Shown here: positions 16,579 to 24,091 of the stretch, piece after piece | Layout: the number at the start of each line of letters is the position of its first letter | Numbering within the stretch: the stretch's first letter is position 1 | Assembly: GCF_001748245.1 (NCBI RefSeq) | Contig: NZ_BDFO01000001.1 | Location: 4,968,483 to 5,032,482, forward strand | Direction: 5' to 3' | DNA length: 64,000 bases | Source of the DNA: Oligoflexus tunisiensis | GTDB taxonomy: Bacteria; Bdellovibrionota_B; Oligoflexia; Oligoflexales; Oligoflexaceae | Position numbers and translations under genes: made by a program | The notes under the pieces: model-generated | The model's database searches: none | Told to the model about the DNA's origin: nothing | The model's input: only the letters and a program-made list of their open reading frames with translations

Positions 16579-16972
16579 GCGTGCCATTGGCCTGAAAATT
16601 TCTCTCTCGTGTGCCGGAACTTCATCATGTGAATCATCCTGTATTCCCGAGTTATAAAACTCCCCCGATAGGGGGGCTAACCAAGCAAGAAGGTCTAATT
16701 CAGTAAATTCAAAAAATTGGAGGCAAGCCACCTGCATATGCCGGCTCTAAATGCGTTGGGCCGACGAAAAATAAACAGGATCTGGTTGGTCAATCAACCA
16801 CCACAATTTGGCCTTTAGCAGTCAGTCTGCCGGTCAGCTACCGGCTACAAGTTGATCAGGCGGTAGGAGTTGGTTCTTGGACAATATCGACCCGGCTTCC
16901 GAAGTCTCGCCATTGTCTCCGGTCCATTTATGTCATATCTTGACACCTGAACCATCCAATCAAGGTGTCTGC

Positions 16973-17875
16973 ATGAATCAAGTTCCAACTCTCCCTGAAG
17001 AACTTCAACATGGCGATTTTTTGGCTGGCTCCATGAATTCGCCTTACAACCTGCCCACCGAGCAAATTGGATATCAAGAAGTCTATTTTGCATTTATCGA
17101 TGTTCTTGGATATCGCTCTCTGTTAATGAAGCACAGGGACGAAGCTCCTCGCATCATCTTTCAGATCATGAGACAAGTCCACGACTTCTGCTCAACGACC
17201 TACAAGCAAATACGGATGAAAATCTTGAGCGACAGTATTTTGGTGTGGTCAGAAAACTCTTCCGTTGTCCATATTTGGAGCGTCCTGAACGTTATCGAAC
17301 TTATTAGAAATCAATTCTTGAAAAATGGTCTCTTTCTACGAGGGGCGGTTGCGAAAGGGAAAAGCTTTGTCCATCAAGATATAATCGTAAGTCCGGCTTT
17401 AAGTAGAGCCTATGAGCTCGAATCGAAAATATGTAAGGTTCCGCGAATTTTGATTGATGATGGATTACAGAAACTGGCTTGTGCTGACTTACGGCGAGAC
17501 CCTGGAGGAGCTGAGTTCCTTTTCTGGAAAGGCGTTGCTCTGATATGTAACAGCTGGATATTTAAAAGAGATTTTGACGACAGAGTTATTCTTCATCCGT
17601 TTTCTGGTTTAGAGGGTTATACCGTCGTCCAAACTGGTAAGCCCAGCTCCTACGTTCATGGTGATAAAATTCCAGATACGGAGACAATGGCTAAAATGAG
17701 AGCTGAAGGCATAGGATCGTTAAATGCTTTCAGGGGGCAGATTATTCAAAACATGGAAAAGTCCCGGAACAATATCGAGGTATATGAAAAGTTCCGGTAT
17801 CTGGCTCAGAAGTTCGACGAAGTCCTCTCCGAAAGAGCAATCCCTCCTTCAGAACTGCAGAAGATTTTAGATTAA
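16973..17875 (+). CDS. Class III nucleotide cyclase-like protein
   Basis: A 300-residue protein from the ATG at 16973, preceded by AAGGTG at a normal distance; the frame opens 32 codons earlier. It is not a named family to me, but its core follows the layout of class III nucleotidyl cyclase domains: FAFIDVLGY (first metal-binding Asp), ILSDSILVW (second Asp in the hairpin) and LFLRGAVAKGKSF (the strand that in cyclases reads RxGIHxG). Such divergent cyclase-fold proteins occur in mobile and defence islands, including Pycsar. No partner effector with a cyclic-nucleotide sensor is adjacent. Codon use is AT-richer than flanking genes, consistent with transfer. Function is inferred from fold only. 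Confidence 0.55.
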   Translation: MNQVPTLPEELQHGDFLAGSMNSPYNLPTEQIGYQEVYFAFIDVLGYRSLLMKHRDEAPRIIFQIMRQVHDFCSTTYKQIRMKILSDSILVWSENSSVVHIWSVLNVIELIRNQFLKNGLFLRGAVAKGKSFVHQDIIVSPALSRAYELESKICKVPRILIDDGLQKLACADLRRDPGGAEFLFWKGVALICNSWIFKRDFDDRVILHPFSGLEGYTVVQTGKPSSYVHGDKIPDTETMAKMRAEGIGSLNAFRGQIIQNMEKSRNNIEVYEKFRYLAQKFDEVLSERAIPPSELQKILD

Positions 17876-18349
17876 GCATCGCCCTCGTTAACACTGAGGG
17901 AAAAGCAGCATGGCTTAGGGGGCGCTTGACTGCAGCCTGACCAGCTGTTCCTAGATGTCGCAGCGACGCCGCCTTCGATGGGCAGGCTTTTGTTCCTTGT
18001 TGTGCCCGGCGTCATCCCCTCGGTGGCACTCCTGCCGGTTGCAGCCGCCCCAAAAATCACTTTACAATTGGTGGGGAGTCCCCCCCCCCGGGAACAGGCG
18101 CCATAGGTGTAGTCATTTTTCTCGAAATGACGGAGCAGGCCTTCCTGTTTAGCTCGCCAAGTCTGATTTGCCACGACTTACAGCCTAAAGGTTATTGAAA
18201 ATGGGGATTTATCCGACGAAAACTATGTTGTGTCTAAAAATTCCCATTATTCCGCGTGCCCGGTCGCATAAGAACAGCGTGTTAGGGGAATCGAAACTTA
18301 ACTCACTGAAACAACGATCAATCTGCACGCCGAAAACGATAAATTCCTT
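17876..18349. other. Intergenic stretch without a convincing gene
   Basis: Short open frames occur on both strands but have atypical composition and no ribosome-binding site. The stretch contains a run of ten C residues at 18080-18089, which also breaks confidence in any frame across it. A weak CCCTC/GAGGG hairpin lies just after the cyclase-like gene (about 17882-17900) but lacks a T tract. Nothing else was recognised. Confidence 0.5.
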
Positions 18350-18355
18350 GTGTCC

Positions 18356-18466
18356 ATGGAATTCCTGGACATGTTAATTGAAATCACGTATATGCCTTTT
18401 GGCGTATTTGGGAAGCCAGTTTATGAGGTGCATGACACGTGGAAAATTATCAACGCTTTATTCTGA
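18356..18466 (+). CDS. Possible 36-residue small protein
   Basis: An ATG-initiated frame of 36 codons with protein-like composition (MEFLDMLIEITYMPFGVFGK) ends inside the next gene, overlapping its start by 28 bp. An in-frame GTG lies two codons upstream and the frame stays open back to about 18300. No clear ribosome-binding site is seen. It may be the tail of a decayed gene, an upstream coupling peptide or a real small protein; confidence is low. Confidence 0.25.
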   Translation: MEFLDMLIEITYMPFGVFGKPVYEVHDTWKIINALF

Positions 18467-18663
18467 AATTAATAAGAGTGGTTCGGGTCATCTTTGGAGT
18501 AGTTCTTCTCACCGCTATTATCACAAAGCTCACGGGGACACAGGAAACGTTCCTGGGCGGAGCGTTCGATGCTGGAATGCTTGACTCAGCAATCAAAGCG
18601 TTTCTGATTGTCGAAGCTTCTTTCTGGGCGCTCAAATACCGGCTTTCCAAAGCCACCAAATAA
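18439..18663 (+). CDS. Small two-helix membrane protein
   Basis: A 74-residue protein starting at GTG, with GAGGTG about 8 bases upstream. It has two predicted transmembrane helices (residues about 12-28, VVRVIFGVVLLTAIITK, and 46-66, MLDSAIKAFLIVEASFWALK) and basic ends. No family was recognised. The secreted-protein gene starts 9 bp downstream, so both are very likely co-transcribed. A small membrane partner of a secreted protein could be an immunity protein, holin-like or export factor; none can be chosen from sequence. Confidence 0.5.
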   Translation: MENYQRFILKLIRVVRVIFGVVLLTAIITKLTGTQETFLGGAFDAGMLDSAIKAFLIVEASFWALKYRLSKATK

Positions 18664-18672
18664 GCGGGAGAA

Positions 18673-19437
18673 ATGACGATGAGATTTATATTTGCACTTA
18701 TTGCCTTTGTTACTCTTTCCAGCACGGATGCATTTGCTCTCAAGTGGTTCGGCGGTACCACCTTTTATGAATTCTGCGCGAAAGGAGCACCTGATGGTTG
18801 CGTTCTTGCCAGAACAGAGAGAAACGGAGATTTTACGTTTATCGTCCGCGACATGACGCGCGTTAACGGTTTACCGTATGGCCATCGTCAAAGGGGTCCT
18901 ACCGGCGACTGGGTTGCATCAATCAGTGCAGCCGCTTATAACTCCATTTTGGCAGCTGGTGTGGAGCGGGTGGAGGTTGATCCTTATAGTGGTGGGTATA
19001 GTGAGATTGCTCAGATTGATCGGGATATTGCGAAGAATGCCAGAAGATGTATTCTCCTGGTTGCTGCGTGTACGACAGCCGCCCTTGGTTCGGTAGGAAA
19101 CTGGTGGGCAATCGGAGGTGCAGCTCTTGGTTGCGTTATTGCAGGCTGGGATTGCGACGACCTTAAGCAGACAAACCAGGCTCTTCTTAGAAAACGTGAA
19201 GAGATTGATGCTGAAATAAAAGCTGAAATTGAAAAACAAAACGAAGAGCAGAGAAAAATTGATGCCAATGCCGCTTGGGAAGGCCGTGGCAGAGAGGGAG
19301 GGGAACCCGGCAGGCCGAGCCCCGGCCCTGGCGGCGCACCTAGAACGCCACCCCCGCCGTTGCCAGGCGGAGTTGTTACCATCCGTGAAACACCTCCCAC
19401 TGGAGGGAGCATTTTCCACCCCGCACATCCACATTGA
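18673..19437 (+). CDS. Secreted protein with glycine-rich hydrophobic core and proline-rich tail
   Basis: A 254-residue protein of unknown family. A clean signal peptide (RFIFALIAFVTLSSTDAFA) is followed by a globular part with cysteines, then a glycine/alanine-rich hydrophobic stretch (about residues 124-160, including GNWWAIGGAALGCVIAGW), a charged coiled-coil-like helix (about 168-200, KREEIDAEIKAEIEKQNEEQ) and a Gly/Pro-rich tail (GGAPRTPPPPLPGG). The hydrophobic core with repeated small residues resembles membrane-active segments of bacteriocins, which is only an analogy. The gene pairs with a small membrane protein upstream and ends at a strong terminator. It lies in the AT-richer island. 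Confidence 0.6.
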   Translation: MTMRFIFALIAFVTLSSTDAFALKWFGGTTFYEFCAKGAPDGCVLARTERNGDFTFIVRDMTRVNGLPYGHRQRGPTGDWVASISAAAYNSILAAGVERVEVDPYSGGYSEIAQIDRDIAKNARRCILLVAACTTAALGSVGNWWAIGGAALGCVIAGWDCDDLKQTNQALLRKREEIDAEIKAEIEKQNEEQRKIDANAAWEGRGREGGEPGRPSPGPGGAPRTPPPPLPGGVVTIRETPPTGGSIFHPAHPH

Positions 19438-19458
19438 CCACTAAATACAGTCATTTCT

Positions 19459-19487
19459 AAAAAGGGACCTTCTGGTCCCTTTTTTTT
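19459..19487 (+). terminator. Rho-independent terminator of the island operon
   Basis: AAAAAGGGACC and GGTCCCTTTTT form a perfect stem around TTCT and are followed by a continuing T run. It begins 22 bp after the secreted-protein stop. From here to 19754 no gene or other signal was recognised. Confidence 0.9.
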
Positions 19488-19754
19488 GAGCAGCGGGATC
19501 CTGGGTCTCCTGTTGCCAGTTGGATATTCCGAAGAAGGTTTTACGGTATGTGACAGAAAAGATGTCGTTTCCATGGTAAGCGCATCATTGTCGACGGCTA
19601 GTACCTGATACCGCCTGATCGTATCCTGCCCTTATCACCCGCAGCTGGTGATCTGAAAACAGTTCTTTATTGGATGTCCGTAAAGCATAAAGGTTCCCCG
19701 GGAAACAATCAAAATCCAATCCTTAAAACGACAGTGGGACCCTCGGCGATACCT

Positions 19755-19916
19755 TCGGTCAGTTCCTGATGGGAAAGCTCACGCCCAAAGCAAAACCATC
19801 ATAGCGGGTTTTGAAGGAGCGTTTTTCCCCTTCACTGCTGCTGTGGACCGCACCATTCGGATAGACGATCTGTTTCTCGAGGCGGCCCTTGACCGTCATC
19901 ACGCGCTGCGCGGAGC
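19755..19916. repeat. 162-bp direct repeat, right copy
   Basis: Identical to 15994-16155. This copy is the intact 3' end of the outer-membrane lipoprotein gene at 19759-20808, so the left copy is the truncated one. Confidence 0.95.
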
Positions 19917-20808
19917 GATACCACTCAAAATAAACCGAACCCTCGCCCAGTTGCCAGGCCAGACCCAGAGCTCCATCCAAACCTTTTGAATAATTCTTTC
20001 CAACGTATTTTTCGCTGACAAAACCAACCGAGCGTTCATACTCGCGATTGCCGCCACCGAAGACATAATAATTGCCAACCAGATAAGGCCTCCACACACC
20101 AAAGCGTGGGCCCACTTTCGCGCTCACACCGAGTTCGAAAAGAGAGGAGGTAAAGTCCTCATCATCGGCGTTGGTGTCGTTGTCATAACCATCTACATGC
20201 ATAATGCCACCGACTTCGAGGGCAGGATGGAGGACAGACAGGATACGGGCTTCAAAATTGGTGGAATGAAAGTTCGCGACGCTGCGATCCTCGGGTTTGT
20301 ACCAGCGGCGACCGACGGAAAAATCGGCGTTCCAGCCGGTCGGCTGCAGACCGCTGAAGGTTGGCGTTTCACTGGTCGGCTGGGGATCGGCCGGTGCTTC
20401 CCGGGAAGGGGCCTCTGCGGGAACGGGGGTCGCCGCAGACACAGGTGCAACCTCAGCAGCAACCGGCTGGCACTTCCAGGTGATACGTCGTTCTGTTTTA
20501 TCCCGGGTTTCCGACACCGAGGTGGAGGAGGCTGCGACATTCTTTCCGGAGGCCCGGCCCGCGGTTTCCGACTGCGTGACCGTGGTGGAACCGACCTTGA
20601 CGTCCGCCGCTTCCTCGATCACATAACCATCCGGACAGTGACCCTGCATCACACGTTCCGCTTTCACATGAGCGGGTTCGCCAAAGATTCCTTCCTGAAC
20701 CGCCAGCTCACCCCCACGACCCGGCTGCACGCGGGTGACATGCACTGTGGAACAACCGACACCCAGCCCGGCCAGGACCAACACGGAAAACACAAGCTGC
20801 TTCTTCAC
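19759..20808 (-). CDS. Outer-membrane lipoprotein/beta-barrel, function unknown
   Basis: A 349-residue protein. The GTG at 20808 is chosen: AGGGATAAAGTC precedes it and the signal peptide (KKQLVFSVLVLAGLGVGC) starts there. The cysteine could be lipidated. A Pro/Ala-rich linker (about residues 125-160) separates an N-terminal domain with CPDGYVIEEAADVKVG from a C-terminal region of alternating aromatic strands (VYFEWYRSAQR, YDGFALGVSFPIRN) typical of a small outer-membrane beta-barrel. No family was recognised. Its last 158 coding bases are duplicated exactly at 15998. Confidence 0.65.
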   Translation of the reverse strand: MKKQLVFSVLVLAGLGVGCSTVHVTRVQPGRGGELAVQEGIFGEPAHVKAERVMQGHCPDGYVIEEAADVKVGSTTVTQSETAGRASGKNVAASSTSVSETRDKTERRITWKCQPVAAEVAPVSAATPVPAEAPSREAPADPQPTSETPTFSGLQPTGWNADFSVGRRWYKPEDRSVANFHSTNFEARILSVLHPALEVGGIMHVDGYDNDTNADDEDFTSSLFELGVSAKVGPRFGVWRPYLVGNYYVFGGGNREYERSVGFVSEKYVGKNYSKGLDGALGLAWQLGEGSVYFEWYRSAQRVMTVKGRLEKQIVYPNGAVHSSSEGEKRSFKTRYDGFALGVSFPIRN

Positions 20809-20922
20809 GACTTTATCCCTTATTGTGATCGATCGAGCCTGTTTGAACACAGACCAGGCACGGTTTTGCAAGACCCGTGCAGACAAGGGATGCTGAAGTC
20901 GCAGGAATATTGCTGGTGCACC

Positions 20923-22068
20923 CTAATGACGCGAAGGCGTCTCAGAAGCAGGCGTCCCATCGGACACAACCCGGCCGCGATCGACAAAGGTCCAATAGGA
21001 ATTGAGGAAATAGTTCACAGCAGTCGCTGGAATAATACCGCACACCTGAAAGAGATGGGGACTGCCTTCCGGGAAAAGATGCGAAAGCAGGACGAAGGTT
21101 CCAAAGCTGATGCCAAGGGAGACGAGGGAAACCAGATTGAACTGCAGACCTTTGATGGCCGTCCGCCGCTGATTCTGCCGTTGGGCAAAGGTCCACTTAT
21201 GATTCAAGGTGAAATTCCAAAGGATCGAAGCTTCAATCGCCAAAGGCGACGCGATGTATTTCGAAAGCCCGGCCGCATGCAGCAGCGAAAACAGACCAAG
21301 GTTCACAATCACACCGGAGAACCCCACCACGCAGAACCTGGCAAAGGTTTCCAGGCCGCGCAAGCGAATGGACCAGGCATTGACGATGAATTCAATGATA
21401 TCCTGAAAACCAAGCTTCGATTCGCCTTCCACCCGATCGGTGAACTTCACCGGAATTTCCCGGATGCGCGCGCCGCTGATATAGGCGGCATGCAGAAGGG
21501 AAACCTGAAAACCATAGCCCTGCGTGCGAATCGTAGCGAGATCCACATCCTGCAGAACCCTGGCTCGAATGCAGCGAAAACCGGCGGTGCAATCGCGTAC
21601 CGGATAAATGCCGGCCACATAACGGGCCACGATATTGCCGAACTTCGAATTGAGTTTCCGGTAGGTGCTCCATTCCGCAGGGATGCTGCCACCCGGCACA
21701 TAGCGGCTGCCGATCACAAAATCAGCACCATCCTCCAGCGCTTTCAAAAGGCGCGGCACATCCCAGGGATCGTGGGAAAAATCCGAATCCATTTCAAAGA
21801 CCGCATCGGCTCCCAGGCGCAGAGCCTCCTCCATGCCGCGAATATAGGCCTTGCCCAGACCCTGTTTCTGTCCCGTGATGAGATGCAGGTACGGGCGCGT
21901 GGTCTGGTATTCACGCACCACGTCCTGGGTGCCATCCGGTGAATTGTCATCCACCACCAGAATATTCATGTCATGTCGAAGAGTTTGAAAGACCTGATCC
22001 AGACTGCTGATCATTCTGCCTATATTGGCTCGTTCATTATAGGTCGGCAGAACAAGAAACACTTTCAT
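20923..22068 (-). CDS. GT2 polyprenol-phosphate glycosyltransferase with GtrA domain
   Basis: A 381-residue fusion. The first about 235 residues are a Dpm1-like family 2 glycosyltransferase (LPTYNERANIG, VVDDNSPDGT, EMDSDFSHDP, GSRYVPGG) that moves mannose or glucose from a nucleotide sugar onto a polyprenyl phosphate at the cytoplasmic face. The C-terminal 130 residues are a four-helix GtrA-type membrane domain (FARFCVVGFSGVIVNLGLF), thought to flip or anchor the lipid-linked sugar. The ATG at 22068 matches family starts and follows GGAAGC; the frame opens 28 codons earlier. The product probably serves envelope glycan or protein glycosylation. Confidence 0.88.
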   Translation of the reverse strand: MKVFLVLPTYNERANIGRMISSLDQVFQTLRHDMNILVVDDNSPDGTQDVVREYQTTRPYLHLITGQKQGLGKAYIRGMEEALRLGADAVFEMDSDFSHDPWDVPRLLKALEDGADFVIGSRYVPGGSIPAEWSTYRKLNSKFGNIVARYVAGIYPVRDCTAGFRCIRARVLQDVDLATIRTQGYGFQVSLLHAAYISGARIREIPVKFTDRVEGESKLGFQDIIEFIVNAWSIRLRGLETFARFCVVGFSGVIVNLGLFSLLHAAGLSKYIASPLAIEASILWNFTLNHKWTFAQRQNQRRTAIKGLQFNLVSLVSLGISFGTFVLLSHLFPEGSPHLFQVCGIIPATAVNYFLNSYWTFVDRGRVVSDGTPASETPSRH

Positions 22069-22161
22069 GAAGCTTCCCGGGGTGGTACTGGCAATATTAT
22101 CCAATCCGGGATGTACCATAGACAGGTTCGCGGGTAAAGGTGACTCTGCCAAACCCGGCCG

Positions 22162-22860
22162 TTATGTCCAGCCAAAGCGTGCAAACAGACGCCGCCACTC
22201 CTCATCCAGCGGGGCCTCCAGTCTCAGGCGCTGCCCATGACGTGGATGATCGATCTCCAAAAACCGATGATGCAGCAGCAGACGGGACACACCGAATGCC
22301 TCCCGAAAAAAACGATTGTGCACGCCATGCCCATAAACGGTATCACCGATGATCGGATGAAAAATCGACTTGCAGTGGCGGCGCAGCTGATGCCGCCGCC
22401 CTGTTTCGGGTTGCATTTCACACAAACTGTAACGCGCCCTGGGATAGCGATCGACCGCATGATCCAGCTCCACGGTCGCGAGTCGCCTGAGGTGCGTGAC
22501 CGCCTCCTGAGCGGGCGCTGTGGGATCGTCCGGATCGGTCAGAGGATGATCAATTATCGACTGTTCCGGAGCCCAGCCGCGGACCACCGCGAAGTAGGTC
22601 TTGTCACAGCGCTGCTCCATCCACTGCCGCCCGAGCTGCGATGCCATCTCCCGACTGCGGGCCAGCACCAGAACTCCTGAGGTCGGACGATCGAGGCGAT
22701 GTACGGGATAAAGATGCTGCCCTGCGACCCCACGCATGATCTGCAGCACAGCCGGTTCCTGCCGCGACGTCGCTTCACTGCGATGCACCAGGATGCCCGC
22801 GGGCTTATGGATGACGATCAGATCCTCGTCTTCAAAGAGGATGGGAAAGCCTGCGGTCAT
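22162..22860 (-). CDS. truC: tRNA pseudouridine(65) synthase TruC
   Basis: A 232-residue RluA-family pseudouridine synthase. The catalytic motif is HRLDRPTSGVL with the nucleophilic Asp. Close matches to TruC include KPAGILVHRS, VRGWAPEQSIIDHPL, AVTHLRRLATVEL and GRRHQLRRH, which distinguish it from RluA, RluC and RluD. TruC isomerises U65 in some tRNAs. The start overlaps the acetate kinase stop by one base, so it is translated from the same mRNA as ackA and the adenine deaminase gene. Confidence 0.88.
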   Translation of the reverse strand: MTAGFPILFEDEDLIVIHKPAGILVHRSEATSRQEPAVLQIMRGVAGQHLYPVHRLDRPTSGVLVLARSREMASQLGRQWMEQRCDKTYFAVVRGWAPEQSIIDHPLTDPDDPTAPAQEAVTHLRRLATVELDHAVDRYPRARYSLCEMQPETGRRHQLRRHCKSIFHPIIGDTVYGHGVHNRFFREAFGVSRLLLHHRFLEIDHPRHGQRLRLEAPLDEEWRRLFARFGWT

Positions 22861-24074
22861 CAGGTCTTCACCAGCTGCCGCACATCCCGGGCAATCATGA
22901 GTTCCTCATTGGTCGGGATCACCCAAACCTCGGGACTTAAGCCGTCGCGACTGATTTTACCCTCGCGACTGCCAACCGTTTCTGCATTCCGTACCGGATC
23001 CAGGTCAATTCCAAAGCGATGCAGGCCGCGCAGGATCTGCTCGCGCACCACATCCGAGTTTTCGCCGATACCGCCGGTGAACACCACGGCATCAACCCCG
23101 CTGGTGCCCACCATATAAGCGCCCAGATATTTGCGGGCGCGATAGCAGAACATATCAATGGCCAGCTGCGCGCGCCGATCGCCGTTTTCCTGCACCTCTT
23201 CCAGAAGATCGCGCATGTCATGGGTCAGACCGGAAATGCCGAGGAGCCCCGACTGTTTATTCAGAAGCCCTTCGATTTCATGGACATTCATGCCTTCCTT
23301 GTCGGCGATCAATTCCAACACCGCGGGATCCACATCACCGGACCGCGTGCCCATCATCAGCCCTTCCAGAGGCGTCATCCCCATGGACGTGTCCACCGAG
23401 ACTCCATGGACGATCGCCGTCACCGAACAGCCGTTGCCGAGATGAAAGAGAATCAGATTGGTGTCCGCTTCGCTGCGTCCTGTGAGTTCACGATAACGCT
23501 GGCTCACAAAGCGGCACGATGTTCCGTGAAAACCATAGCGCCGAATCTTGTGGCGCCGATAGAGGGAATAAGGAATCGCATACATCCAGGCCGGCTCAGG
23601 CATGGTCAGATGAAAGGAGGTATCAAAGACAGCGATCTGCGGAATTTCACTGCCCAGGATCTCCTGCACGGCTCGAATTCCATTGATGTTGGCCGGATTG
23701 TGGATGGGAGCGAGGTCGATGCAGTCCTCCAGTCCGGTCATGACTGTGGCGTTGATACGCACTGAGGATCGAAATTTTTCACCGCCATGCACCACGCGAT
23801 GGCCCACTGCATGAATGGCAGCAAGAGTTGGGATCACCGGCCCATCCGATTCCGGGGACACCAGCCATTCCAAAACCAGCGCCAGGGCATCACGCATCCG
23901 GCGCACCGGAGCCGACTTGCGGATCCGGCGGGCACCGGCTCGCAGGGTCAGGAGCGCCTCGCCGCCGATTCTTTCCACCACACCCTGAGCCAGGGCCTTT
24001 TCCCCTTGTTCCTGCATTTCGATCAGCTGGAATTTAAGCGACGAGCTGCCACAATTGATCACAAGGATGTTCAT
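22860..24074 (-). CDS. ackA: Acetate kinase
   Basis: A 404-residue acetate kinase, the usual length. The start is set at MNILVINCGSSSLKFQ, the classic N-terminal signature; the frame extends seven codons upstream. Other signatures are GHRVVHGGEKF, FDTSFHLTMP, RYGFHGTS and FTGGIGENS. It interconverts acetate plus ATP with acetyl phosphate plus ADP in the cytoplasm. No phosphotransacetylase gene is adjacent. It lies 17 bp after the adenine deaminase gene and overlaps truC, forming a three-gene operon. Confidence 0.95.
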   Translation of the reverse strand: MNILVINCGSSSLKFQLIEMQEQGEKALAQGVVERIGGEALLTLRAGARRIRKSAPVRRMRDALALVLEWLVSPESDGPVIPTLAAIHAVGHRVVHGGEKFRSSVRINATVMTGLEDCIDLAPIHNPANINGIRAVQEILGSEIPQIAVFDTSFHLTMPEPAWMYAIPYSLYRRHKIRRYGFHGTSCRFVSQRYRELTGRSEADTNLILFHLGNGCSVTAIVHGVSVDTSMGMTPLEGLMMGTRSGDVDPAVLELIADKEGMNVHEIEGLLNKQSGLLGISGLTHDMRDLLEEVQENGDRRAQLAIDMFCYRARKYLGAYMVGTSGVDAVVFTGGIGENSDVVREQILRGLHRFGIDLDPVRNAETVGSREGKISRDGLSPEVWVIPTNEELMIARDVRQLVKT

Positions 24075-24091
24075 GCGTGAACCTTTCGCAC

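Noticed and set aside
17881..17902. Hairpin after the cyclase-like gene as a terminator
   Set aside because: Five-base stem, no T run.
17872..18174. Minus-strand frame of 100 codons after the cyclase-like gene
   Set aside because: Low-complexity, Ser/Gly/Pro-rich composition, no ribosome-binding site, runs through the C homopolymer and overlaps the cyclase-like stop.
18378..18584. 68-codon plus-strand frame overlapping the small membrane protein
   Set aside because: No hydrophobic or domain structure and no ribosome-binding site; the overlapping GTG-started frame has two clear helices.
19011..19574. Minus-strand frame opposite the secreted protein
   Set aside because: Opposes a gene with a clear signal peptide and crosses its terminator.
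20197..21942. Plus-strand open frame of 581 codons
   Set aside because: It lies opposite the glycosyltransferase and outer-membrane lipoprotein genes and has His/Arg-rich shadow composition.
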